Positions 1 through 6,551 of a DNA stretch of 10,351 nucleotides are shown one piece after another. A model generated the notes under the pieces. It worked only from the letters and a program-made list of their open reading frames with translations, ran no database searches and had not been told where the DNA came from. The stretch lies in assembly GCA_030536565.1 (NCBI GenBank), contig JAUNPT010000079.1:1-10351 (forward strand), given 5' to 3'. The translations under genes and the position numbers were made by a program. How positions within the stretch are numbered: the first letter of the stretch is position 1; every line of letters starts with the position of its first letter. The stretch is from Eubacteriales bacterium. GTDB lineage: Bacteria > Bacillota > Clostridia > Lachnospirales > Lachnospiraceae.

Positions 1-830
1 TCTTTTAATTCTTCTCTGACTTCTTCTCTCACGTCATCCATCATTTCTTCAATCGCTTTACACATATCGATTTTTCCACTCCCTTCTTTCTGCTCGTCGG
101 TTAGCTTTACATTTGTTATTTCCGAAATCAGCTCTGCCGTGTTTCTTTCAACATTAGTATATCTATCCCTTCTTCTTTCAAGCATCTCAAAAAAAGCTTT
201 TTTGTTGCCCATATTTTTAATAATTTCAAGCACCAAGCCAATCTCTGTATGAAATTTTGCAAAGTCTTCAATCTCATTAGGTGCTATTAGGTTGATATAG
301 TAATTTGGTATAAACTTAAGTATATTTTCCTTTGCCTCGAACATATCATAAAGGCTACGGGCGCCATCCCACTTCTTATCTCCCCAATACAAAACTATTG
401 TTACTACTGGCATTATTTTATCATCTTTTCGCATTCCCGACAAGAATTCACCTGATGTTTTTGCCAGCTTCTTTTCACGATTTTTCCGTCCAAGAATATC
501 AATCTGCGTTGCATAATCTATGGCATCATAAAGCATATTTCTTACCACCATTGCGTAATTTACATTAGCTTGATTCTCGACTCCCACTATTGCATATATA
601 CATTCTGATGATTCCTTAATTAATACCGTTTTTGCTACATCTCTAAACTTCTGAATCGGTACAGAAGCTTCTCCGTCCCTAAACGGCATCACCAACTCCC
701 CAGGATCCTTTTCCACCAGTTCCTCCGGCCTAATCACCTGTTTCCCGTCAAACAGTATATAATTGCATATATCTGCAAACACACTATTATCACGGACGTA
801 ATCCCTTGTACGAATGTCAATTTTCCCCAT
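1..830 (-). CDS. Rpn-family PD-(D/E)XK nuclease / putative transposase, 3' end beyond window
   Basis: 276 codons are open from the ATG at 830 to the left edge with no stop, so the C-terminus lies outside. The protein begins MGKIDIRTRDYVRDNSVFAD and carries DGKQVI (29-33), a GVENQ motif (83-87) followed by an RNMLYDA segment, and a strand plus turn PVVTIVLYWGDKKWDG (141-156). This arrangement is typical of the Rpn recombination-promoting nuclease/putative transposase family of Lachnospiraceae. In that family the E and Q of the ENQ motif belong to the PD-(D/E)XK core, and members promote RecA-independent recombination or act as poorly understood genome-mobility factors. The visible end (about 255-276) is Glu/Arg-rich and helical (DDVREEVREELK), like the charged C-terminal tail of the family. 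The start is set by an AAGGGG Shine-Dalgarno 7 nt upstream. Family assignment is confident; the biological role is not. Confidence 0.85.
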   Translation of the reverse strand, partial: MGKIDIRTRDYVRDNSVFADICNYILFDGKQVIRPEELVEKDPGELVMPFRDGEASVPIQKFRDVAKTVLIKESSECIYAIVGVENQANVNYAMVVRNMLYDAIDYATQIDILGRKNREKKLAKTSGEFLSGMRKDDKIMPVVTIVLYWGDKKWDGARSLYDMFEAKENILKFIPNYYINLIAPNEIEDFAKFHTEIGLVLEIIKNMGNKKAFFEMLERRRDRYTNVERNTAELISEITNVKLTDEQKEGSGKIDMCKAIEEMMDDVREEVREELK

Positions 831-990
831 ACGCACGCCCCTTTCACTTTCGTTTTTCTATTAGATACTTGCTTGAGAACCTGTTACGAACTTAATTGCT
901 CATCGCAATCCCTGTAACACTTGAATTTATTAGCGCCAATACCATATTCATTAACACTAACAATATAAGACAGTGGCAAAATCACTGACA

Positions 991-1034
991 TAAAATAAAC
1001 ACAGATATCATCCTCGACATCTGTGTTTATTTTA
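991..1034 (-). terminator. Hairpin element copy 1 (intrinsic-terminator-like)
   Basis: A perfect 16-bp inverted repeat (arms 991-1006 and 1019-1034) encloses a 12-nt loop (1007-1018). Read on the minus strand, it ends in GTGTTTATTTTA, a short U-rich tail. It lies about 80 nt beyond the end of the gene remnant at 1113 and about 160 nt before the Rpn gene, so it can end minus-strand transcripts coming from the right. A close relative lies at 1419-1458 with a nearly identical loop, which is unusual for plain terminators. Confidence 0.7.
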
Positions 1035-1047
1035 TCATATATTTTAT
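991..1047. repeat. Direct repeat, copy 1 (partner at 1417-1473)
   Basis: The hairpin at 991-1034 and the AT-rich flank after it (ending ATATATTTTAT) recur at 1417-1473 in the same orientation, with a handful of substitutions and a small indel. The two copies are about 425 bp apart and enclose the decayed gene at 1113-1409. This suggests a duplicated or mobile element rather than two independent terminators. Confidence 0.7.
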
Positions 1048-1112
1048 CTATTATCAATATACAATAAATTCTAATTTACTTTGTAAGCCTTATACCTATC
1101 ATCTCCTGTGTG

Positions 1113-1409
1113 TTATTCCCACTTACCTCCATGCCAGTATTCTGTTTCCATTAGAACCTTTTGGGCCAAATGTTCAGAATCTAACTTGGAATATTGTTTT
1201 CGAAATTCATATATATCTATGTAGGGTAATAATTCTCCTAAATATTTTTCCAATAAGTTCTTCCCTGAACAAGTTTTTCTCCATTTTATTGCGATGCCAT
1301 ATATTTGCCTCATCTATCAATCTATCTTTCGTAGTGTCAGAGGATTTTCTTTCAACATATTACCATAAAGCAAATTTTCTTTAACAGACTTGCACACTGT
1401 AAAAATAGA
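1113..1409 (-). pseudogene. Decayed gene remnant, family not recognised
   Basis: One minus-strand frame is open from 1409 to 1320 (30 codons, including KENLLYGNMLKENPLTLRKI), meets adjacent TGA and TAG codons at 1319-1314, and then continues open to a TAA at 1113 (66 codons, ending LMETEYWHGGKWE). Between about 1320 and 1255 a neighbouring frame reads LIDEANIWHRNKMEKNLF, which looks more protein-like than the main frame there. A pair of compensating indels is therefore possible. No ribosome binding site precedes the ATG at 1313, so I do not believe in a separate 66-residue gene. The upstream end is cut off near hairpin copy 2. I do not recognise the parent family. It lies between two copies of a direct repeat, which fits an eroded insertion or a gene truncated by rearrangement. 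Confidence 0.55.
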
Positions 1410-1416
1410 TTACGTA

Positions 1417-1473
1417 AAAAATAAACACAGACATCACCCTCGACATCTGTGTTCATTTCATTATATATTTTAT
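1417..1473. repeat. Direct repeat, copy 2 (partner at 991-1047)
   Basis: This is the second copy of the hairpin-plus-AT-flank element described at 991-1047. It begins 8 nt below the ATPase stop codon. Confidence 0.7.
1419..1458 (-). terminator. Hairpin element copy 2, terminator of the AAA_14/DUF4143 gene
   Basis: Arms 1419-1432 and 1445-1458 enclose a 12-nt loop that differs from copy 1 at one base. In minus-strand RNA all 14 positions pair, with two G-U wobbles; in plus-strand RNA the same two positions would be A-C mismatches. The element therefore looks built for minus-strand transcripts. It sits 23 nt after the stop of the ATPase gene at 1482 and ends in a TTTATTTTTT tract, so it is a good intrinsic terminator for that gene. 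Confidence 0.8.
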
Positions 1474-1481
1474 TTAAATTC

Positions 1482-2759
1482 TTATGGGCCAAGCGCTGTA
1501 ATTGGTACAACAAACACACCATCTTCTCTCTTGTATGCCATATTAGTCATCCCACATATTACGCACAATACCTTAGGCGGATTATCTCCCTCTTTTTCCA
1601 TTATTTTCCGTAGTTTCAACAACTCTGCCGCCGCTGCGTCCACCTGATTCGCCCCCAATTTTATCTCAAATGCTCCCCATGTTCCATCAGGGAATTCAAC
1701 AACTGCATCAGCTTCATTGCCTTTTTCATCTCTGAAATGATATAACTTAGCTCCATTGTATTCCGCATATATTTTCAAATCATGCTCACAAAGATTTTCA
1801 AACATAAACCCAAATGTATTCAAATCATTGTACAACATTTCAGGTGTCGCCGATAATGCCGCTACAGCCAAAGACGGGTCAATAAAATGTCGTTTCTCTA
1901 ACTTTAGTAATCTTCTTGACGAGCGAAGGTTCGTGCTATAAGCCGGCTGGTCATCTAATAAGAATAACCTATTTAATATATCCAAATAATCTGATACGGT
2001 ATCCGAATCTATGGTTATCTCATCCATTGCTCCCATATCTTTTCGAAGTGTATTATTGCTAACCAGTGTGCTTTCATTTCTTCCTAGTGAACGTATCAGC
2101 GACCACACTTTACGTGAATCTCTCTTTACACTATCCACCTTAAACATATCATCATCTACAACCGCTTTAAGATATTCTATTGCCAGATTACCACAGGTTG
2201 TTTCGGGTGTTCCCAGATTTCCCGGCCAACCACCTCTGACAACATAATATATCAACTGTTTCAAAGAAACCTCCCCAGTTGCCTGTGTGATCAGTTGATT
2301 TTCAAAAAGAACTTTAAGTGACACTTTCCCTGAGGAATCACCTGTTTCCATAAGCGACATTGTCGCCATTCTAACCTTACCTATTCTGGCAGTACCACTA
2401 TGCATAATCCCCTTATGATTAGGTGTCGCTGAACCGGTTAAAATAAATTTTCCTTTTTTGCTATCTTTATCTACTTCAAATCTCACGGCATCCCACAATG
2501 GTGGAACCTCCTGCCACTCATCTATCAATCGCGGATTATCACCTTGCAGAACCAAATCCGGGCTTAAACTTGCCATTGTTCTTGTCTGAAAATTATTAGT
2601 AGGATTCCCAATAAAAGCTGCACTTTCCGAACGACTACGTCCCGTCCATGTCTTCCCACAATACTTTGGTCCCTCAATGCAAACAGCCCCAAATGTTTTC
2701 ATGTATTCATCAAATTGCTTTTCTATTAATCTTTCCTTATATCCTTCTGGTGTTAACAT
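1482..2759 (-). CDS. AAA_14 / DUF4143 family ATPase
   Basis: A 425-residue protein with the two-part layout of the AAA_14 (N-terminal) plus DUF4143 (C-terminal) family. The P-loop is GPKYCGKT (30-37), Walker B is LIDEW (79-82 plus W), and the strand KFILTGSA (104-111) is the usual sensor segment. The C-terminal part has NEADAVVEF (348-356) and GAFEIKLG (362-369), a D...E-x-K pattern like PD-(D/E)XK nucleases. The end VFVVPITALGP is typical of the family. Members are common in gut and rumen anaerobes and in archaea; their substrate is largely unknown. A GTG in the same frame at 2768 overlaps the Shine-Dalgarno, whereas the ATG at 2759 has AGGAGG 8 nt upstream, so I start at 2759. The gene is monocistronic: its own promoter lies in a 23-bp repeat array and a hairpin terminator follows. 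The length is normal and both domains look intact. Confidence 0.9.
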   Translation of the reverse strand: MLTPEGYKERLIEKQFDEYMKTFGAVCIEGPKYCGKTWTGRSRSESAAFIGNPTNNFQTRTMASLSPDLVLQGDNPRLIDEWQEVPPLWDAVRFEVDKDSKKGKFILTGSATPNHKGIMHSGTARIGKVRMATMSLMETGDSSGKVSLKVLFENQLITQATGEVSLKQLIYYVVRGGWPGNLGTPETTCGNLAIEYLKAVVDDDMFKVDSVKRDSRKVWSLIRSLGRNESTLVSNNTLRKDMGAMDEITIDSDTVSDYLDILNRLFLLDDQPAYSTNLRSSRRLLKLEKRHFIDPSLAVAALSATPEMLYNDLNTFGFMFENLCEHDLKIYAEYNGAKLYHFRDEKGNEADAVVEFPDGTWGAFEIKLGANQVDAAAAELLKLRKIMEKEGDNPPKVLCVICGMTNMAYKREDGVFVVPITALGP

Positions 2760-2767
2760 CGTATGCA

Positions 2768-2773
2768 CCTCCT
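2768..2773 (-). promoter_or_regulatory. Shine-Dalgarno of the AAA_14/DUF4143 gene
   Basis: AGGAGG lies 8 nt upstream of the ATG at 2759. It decides the start, because the in-frame GTG at 2768 would sit inside it. Confidence 0.8.
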
Positions 2774-2778
2774 ACACA

Positions 2779-2807
2779 ATTATAATGATAAATACAGCTT
2801 TCGTCAA
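2779..2807 (-). promoter_or_regulatory. SigA-type promoter of the AAA_14/DUF4143 gene
   Basis: The -35 is TTGACG (2807-2802), the spacer is exactly 17 bp, and the -10 is a consensus TATAAT (2784-2779). A start point about 7 nt on would fall near 2772, at the Shine-Dalgarno itself, giving a very short leader. The -35 lies inside the last unit of the 23-bp repeat array, so any protein that binds the repeats would compete with RNA polymerase. Confidence 0.75.
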
Positions 2808-2911
2808 TTCCATTCGGTCATTTTATATATTTTCATTAGCTCATTTTCGCTTTTATTATTCTGTGATTTTCGCCTTTTCCATTCGGTCACTTTCACTTTT
2901 TACTATTGTCA
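2798..2911 (-). repeat. Array of about five imperfect 23-bp tandem repeats (iteron-like)
   Basis: On the minus strand, units begin at 2889, 2866, 2843 and 2820, exactly 23 bp apart. The first and last begin with the identical 13-mer TGACCGAATGGAA; the middle two are degenerate (TCACAGAATAATA and TGAGCTAATGAAA). The second half of the units tends to GCGAAAA, seen fully in the first two. A fifth, weaker unit (TGAC...GTGAAAG, 22 bp) begins at 2911. The last unit contains the promoter -35. The layout looks like a stack of operator sites for a DNA-binding protein. It is not a CRISPR array, because there are no unique spacers. Confidence 0.75.
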
Positions 2912-2970
2912 TAAAACATTACTTAAATAATTACCAAGTTTTGTAATCTTTATGCCATATATTTTTATAT
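2912..2970. other. Short gap after the LicD fusion gene, no clear terminator
   Basis: The stretch is very AT-rich. The only fold I can find is an imperfect stem (arms near 2910-2920 and 2942-2954, interrupted by a mismatch and bulge) without a good U tract. Read-through from the LicD gene towards the repeat array is therefore possible. Confidence 0.4.
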
Positions 2971-5274
2971 TCACACTGCGTAGTTACATATCATCACTGG
3001 CTTTCCCTGACTCCTGCATGCGTGTGCCAGTCTTCCCGCATCTCCGTAATAGCCATCGCATAAATCAACGCACAGCTTTTCCGCACCTGAACTGTCATAT
3101 ATTCCCCAGCCCTGCTGCCTGTACACACCTATTATCTTTTCAAATTCATATAGTACAGCTTCTTCAATAAATGCACTGTTATCATAAAACGTCTCGTCCA
3201 TTATCCATATTAATGCTACATGGTCACTATGTTCACGAAATGTGGTAAGCACGCTCTTTATTTTTTCAATTGCACCTTCCTGATACTGTATAAACGAACT
3301 AATCTCAACATGGAAAAGCACTATTCTTTTTTTAGTACCACCTTTAAAGATTACCTGTTTCCAATCTTCTGGAACCAAATTTTCAACGTTTTCTAAGGAT
3401 TTACCGTCATCTATTGGTGTACCTGTACCCTTTATTTTTTTCTCCCATATATCTCTTGTATCTTCACCCGCAAATTCCACCAGTTTTTCAATATATAACT
3501 GTCTCATATTTTCAGACTGGACAATCACCATATCAGAATTAACAACACCTGGCATAGTACAATAATACTGCATATTAGAATATTCCCTGAAATTATCCAA
3601 ACAAAATTCATTCACCTTAAAATACGGAATATACACCAGCTTATCCGTATAATTCTTAAGATTACTGCTGTAAAAAAATTCCGGGACACTTGTTGCTAAA
3701 TTCCACTGGTCATATGGATTCTGGATAACAATTACCTCCGGATTATGCAGTGAAAAATCATAGTCGTCATATTTGGTGATATGTACTCCTGTTGGAAACT
3801 TCTCTCCATCATACTGCATGTTAAATAACCTGCCATCATACTCCTTATAAAAGTACGGAGCTGGTATCACATATACATCGCATTGCAAATCATTAACTGC
3901 TTCTTCATAAACACTTTTCATAGCATTCCAATAAACTGCCTTATATGGTATAAAAACTATTTCCCTGCGCTTCAGAAGTCTGTCTATACTTTCATTCACC
4001 TTATCAGCCGCCAGTTTTAGATTTTTTAATTTCTCTCCAGTAACACAGGCCTTTTCATCTGATAACGCTCTATAAAGCTGATAAATCACTTCGCAATACT
4101 CCTCAAGATACGCAACCGTTATATTTTCCTCTTTCTTTGCCTGCTCAACCAATTCAGCAAATTCAATCGCATACTGCTGCCCCTCTACAATCAGCTCCTG
4201 TGCCTCATTTATACAGCTTTTGCATATATTATCCTCGATTTCCTTAATAATTCTTATTGAATTACTTTTATATTCAGCAGCTATTCCTTTCAAAGTATTC
4301 TCTTTGCAAACACCTCTCCTTTTAAAAGCTTCCTCTGAAAATGTATAATGAGGAATGTCAAAATCAAGAACCCTTTGCAGCTGTTTTTTCTGGCTCTCAA
4401 AGAAAGGATAATCATGTCCTCCGGCATTTTTTACAAGCTTCATATAATCGCCATATCTTCTTGTTAACATTTCATCATAAGCCATTGGCACTGGCATCTT
4501 TGTATTCTCATAAGGCAGCCAGAGTGCATTACTATAATATCCTTTAGGTAATCGCAGAGCTTTATTTTTATTTAATCCATCTGGCATCATGCGTGTTAAC
4601 TCATCAGACTCTTCCTCAGAAAACATTCCAAAATATTTCACGACCAAATCATATAGGAATACACGCAATTCATTCATCTGCATGGCTCTGTCAATATGCA
4701 CTCCACATATATTCTCTATACGTTTAAGCCCTTCCTCCGCTTTTACCCCAGAAAGACTTCCTTCCGCCATCTTATCAGCCACCATAAGAATATAATTACA
4801 TATAGCTGCTCTTTCATTTTCCTTTTCTTCGTCAGGGCTTACATAATCAAGAATAAATATATCAATTCCGACAATATATGGAAAGCCATGAAATTTCTTT
4901 AAATGTTCTTCCTCGAAACAAATTCTTCTCTTTGCTACCACGCGGGTTACAAATCCCCAATAATCTTTATTTTCTCTATAGTTATACACATCATAACCCT
5001 CTGGAAGCTCATGTCCTGCAGCCTCCATAAAACGATTATAATCTTCACGCTTCATTGATATGTCAATATCATCATCCCATGGGATAAAACCCCCATGTCT
5101 TACTGTTCCAAGAAGTGTTCCCCAGTCTGCAAAGTAAGGTATATTATATTTTCTGCATATCCTGTCTACCTGTGAAAGAACCTCCAGCTCTGCCGCCCAT
5201 GCACGCTTAACCATAGATGGAACAAAAAATCCCTCTCTTACCTCATCTTCAAAATATGAATCCTTCCATTCCAT
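2971..5274 (-). CDS. LicD-family phosphotransferase fused to a CDP-glycerol-phosphotransferase-like domain (paralogue 1)
   Basis: 767 residues. The N-terminal LicD domain (about 30-310) has GTLLGTVRHGGFIPWDDDID (52-71), with the acidic DDDID that binds metal in this nucleotidyltransferase fold. It continues with MKREDY (74-79), GIDIFILDY (136-144) and YGDYM (274-278). LicD proteins move phosphocholine or a similar phospho-alcohol from a CDP-activated donor to a glycan. A helical linker (about 318-436) leads to a second domain (437-767) starting REIVFIPYK, with VIVIQNPYD (514-522), LVYIPYF (546-552), MPGVV and CDGYYGDAG (739-747). That domain resembles the CDP-glycerol glycerophosphotransferase-like proteins of Lachnospiraceae. 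There is no signal peptide or membrane segment, so it probably works in the cytoplasm. The start is supported by GGAGAGG 8 nt upstream. It follows the DUF3880 glycosyltransferase by 20 nt and is surely cotranscribed with it. The transferred group cannot be read from sequence. Confidence 0.85.
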   Translation of the reverse strand: MEWKDSYFEDEVREGFFVPSMVKRAWAAELEVLSQVDRICRKYNIPYFADWGTLLGTVRHGGFIPWDDDIDISMKREDYNRFMEAAGHELPEGYDVYNYRENKDYWGFVTRVVAKRRICFEEEHLKKFHGFPYIVGIDIFILDYVSPDEEKENERAAICNYILMVADKMAEGSLSGVKAEEGLKRIENICGVHIDRAMQMNELRVFLYDLVVKYFGMFSEEESDELTRMMPDGLNKNKALRLPKGYYSNALWLPYENTKMPVPMAYDEMLTRRYGDYMKLVKNAGGHDYPFFESQKKQLQRVLDFDIPHYTFSEEAFKRRGVCKENTLKGIAAEYKSNSIRIIKEIEDNICKSCINEAQELIVEGQQYAIEFAELVEQAKKEENITVAYLEEYCEVIYQLYRALSDEKACVTGEKLKNLKLAADKVNESIDRLLKRREIVFIPYKAVYWNAMKSVYEEAVNDLQCDVYVIPAPYFYKEYDGRLFNMQYDGEKFPTGVHITKYDDYDFSLHNPEVIVIQNPYDQWNLATSVPEFFYSSNLKNYTDKLVYIPYFKVNEFCLDNFREYSNMQYYCTMPGVVNSDMVIVQSENMRQLYIEKLVEFAGEDTRDIWEKKIKGTGTPIDDGKSLENVENLVPEDWKQVIFKGGTKKRIVLFHVEISSFIQYQEGAIEKIKSVLTTFREHSDHVALIWIMDETFYDNSAFIEEAVLYEFEKIIGVYRQQGWGIYDSSGAEKLCVDLCDGYYGDAGRLAHACRSQGKPVMICNYAV

Positions 5275-5294
5275 CAGTTCTACCTCTCCAATTA

Positions 5295-6458
5295 CTAATC
5301 TAAGCCCATTGCATCTATTTTTTCATCAAATGTAAACAGCCGCTTCACCTTTTCATAACCATTACGTGCAATTGCTTTTCTTTCTTCTTCATGAGAAAGA
5401 TAATATTTTACCTTAATCACTAAATCTTTCATATCCTCATATATTACCAAATCAATGCCGTCTTCAAAATACTCTGCAATTTCCGGCTTATAATTTGTAA
5501 TCAAAAATCCGCCGCTTCCTAATACATCCAGCACTCTCAGAGGAATTCCAGTTTTGATAATACTTAGGGAAATATTTAGATTAATCTTGCTTTTTCTAAA
5601 AACCTCCGGCATCTGAGAGTAATAATCTGCCCTGCCGCACCAGACTGTGTTTTTAAGCCTGTCATCATAGTCTCCTGAATACAAATGTACATCAGCCCTG
5701 CTTTCCAGCAGCGACAATGCCATAAACCTGCATCTTCCGGTAACCTCCGTAGCAATGGCATATTCTAATTCTTTATCTGTAACCTGAAACTCACCATTGG
5801 TTCTTTCCCTATATATCTTATTCAGACGTTCCAACAAGCCATCTGTAATTATTTCATCTACAAAATAACCACCATCAACATGAAGCTGGGCATTTACGAT
5901 TCCCTCAAGATATCCCCTGTCATACATATCAAGAGGTTTGCATAGATATGAAAAATCAGATTTATAGAGCTGTCCTACAAGTGATACATCGCATTCCTTA
6001 ATGCTCTCTAAAACCAAGGCCCCATATTCCTGTTTTATATGCTCCTCTTTAAAATATTCAGCATCAACTGCCAGCGGAAGATGATATACATGCTCCATGC
6101 CCTGTTTAGAATAAAATTCAGCCTGAACCCTGTCAAAAAAATATATATGATTACACTTATTTTTAAGACTGCAAACCTTCCTTATATGCAAAGGTGCATC
6201 ATAGACCCACGCCTTATATATTATATCTGTCTTTTCACACACATCTGATATAAGAGGTGAAAAATTCACAGAAAACACAGTCTTTATTTCCCTGTGCCCT
6301 CTAATGTAACTGCTAAATTCCTCTACAAAACTATCGTCTTTATCCCAATTGCTAAAATAGTATGTATAAACATCATAATCTATACCTTTACGTATTAACG
6401 CATTTTCTATTCCCTTTTGCATAAATGCATTCCACTGAAAGAAAAGCAGCTTTGCCAT
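5295..6458 (-). CDS. DUF3880 / CgeB-type glycosyltransferase
   Basis: 387 residues. The N-terminal half (about 1-135) fits the DUF3880 domain, beginning KLLFFQWNAFMQKGIENAL. The C-terminal half is a GT-B donor-binding lobe of the Glyco_trans_1_2/CgeB type: KINLNISLSIIKTGIPLRVL (291-310), then DVLGSGGFLITNY (311-323) and EYFEDGIDLVIYE (329-341). These enzymes are presumed cytoplasmic sugar transferases and are often found in spore-coat, capsule or flagellin-glycan loci. An ATG in frame at 6479 lacks a ribosome binding site, while the ATG at 6458 has AGGAG 7 nt upstream, so I start at 6458. Only about 30 nt separate this start from the flagellin terminator, leaving hardly any room for a promoter. 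Transcription probably relies on read-through past flagellin. The LicD fusion gene follows after 20 nt. The sugar donor and acceptor are unknown; flagellin next door is the obvious candidate acceptor. Confidence 0.85.
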   Translation of the reverse strand: MAKLLFFQWNAFMQKGIENALIRKGIDYDVYTYYFSNWDKDDSFVEEFSSYIRGHREIKTVFSVNFSPLISDVCEKTDIIYKAWVYDAPLHIRKVCSLKNKCNHIYFFDRVQAEFYSKQGMEHVYHLPLAVDAEYFKEEHIKQEYGALVLESIKECDVSLVGQLYKSDFSYLCKPLDMYDRGYLEGIVNAQLHVDGGYFVDEIITDGLLERLNKIYRERTNGEFQVTDKELEYAIATEVTGRCRFMALSLLESRADVHLYSGDYDDRLKNTVWCGRADYYSQMPEVFRKSKINLNISLSIIKTGIPLRVLDVLGSGGFLITNYKPEIAEYFEDGIDLVIYEDMKDLVIKVKYYLSHEEERKAIARNGYEKVKRLFTFDEKIDAMGLD

Positions 6459-6487
6459 ATACCATCTCCTAAAATCCACTATATAGA

Positions 6488-6540
6488 AAAAAAACGTATT
6501 TAACCTAAGCCTGTTAAGGTTAGGTTAAATACGTTTTTTT
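6488..6540 (-). terminator. Strong intrinsic terminator of the flagellin gene
   Basis: A perfect 21-bp inverted repeat (arms 6488-6508 and 6520-6540) with an 11-nt loop. The outer 7 bp are A:T, so minus-strand RNA ends in a run of U after the stem. It starts 11 nt past the flagellin stop codon. The A/T symmetry makes it potentially bidirectional, although no plus-strand gene is present to use it. Confidence 0.93.
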
Positions 6541-6551
6541 ATGTATAATTA

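Noticed and set aside
884..991. A 35-codon minus-strand frame starting MSVILPLSYIVSVNEYG in the gap before the Rpn gene.
   Set aside because: It has no ribosome binding site and its ATG lies in the end of the hairpin element; it may be a remnant but cannot be supported as a gene.
1482..2768. ATPase plus nearby Rpn nuclease as a defence or toxin-antitoxin system.
   Set aside because: The two genes have separate transcription units and a remnant between them, and neither family is an established defence pair; there is no sequence evidence for joint function.
2798..2911. Possible CRISPR array or replication origin.
   Set aside because: The units are contiguous with no unique spacers, so it is not CRISPR. 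Iterons also occur at plasmid origins, but there is no rep gene and the array overlaps a promoter, so an operator is simpler.
2910..2954. Imperfect stem-loop after the LicD gene as a terminator.
   Set aside because: The stem is interrupted by a mismatch and bulge, is nearly all A:T and lacks a proper U tract; I only note it as weak.
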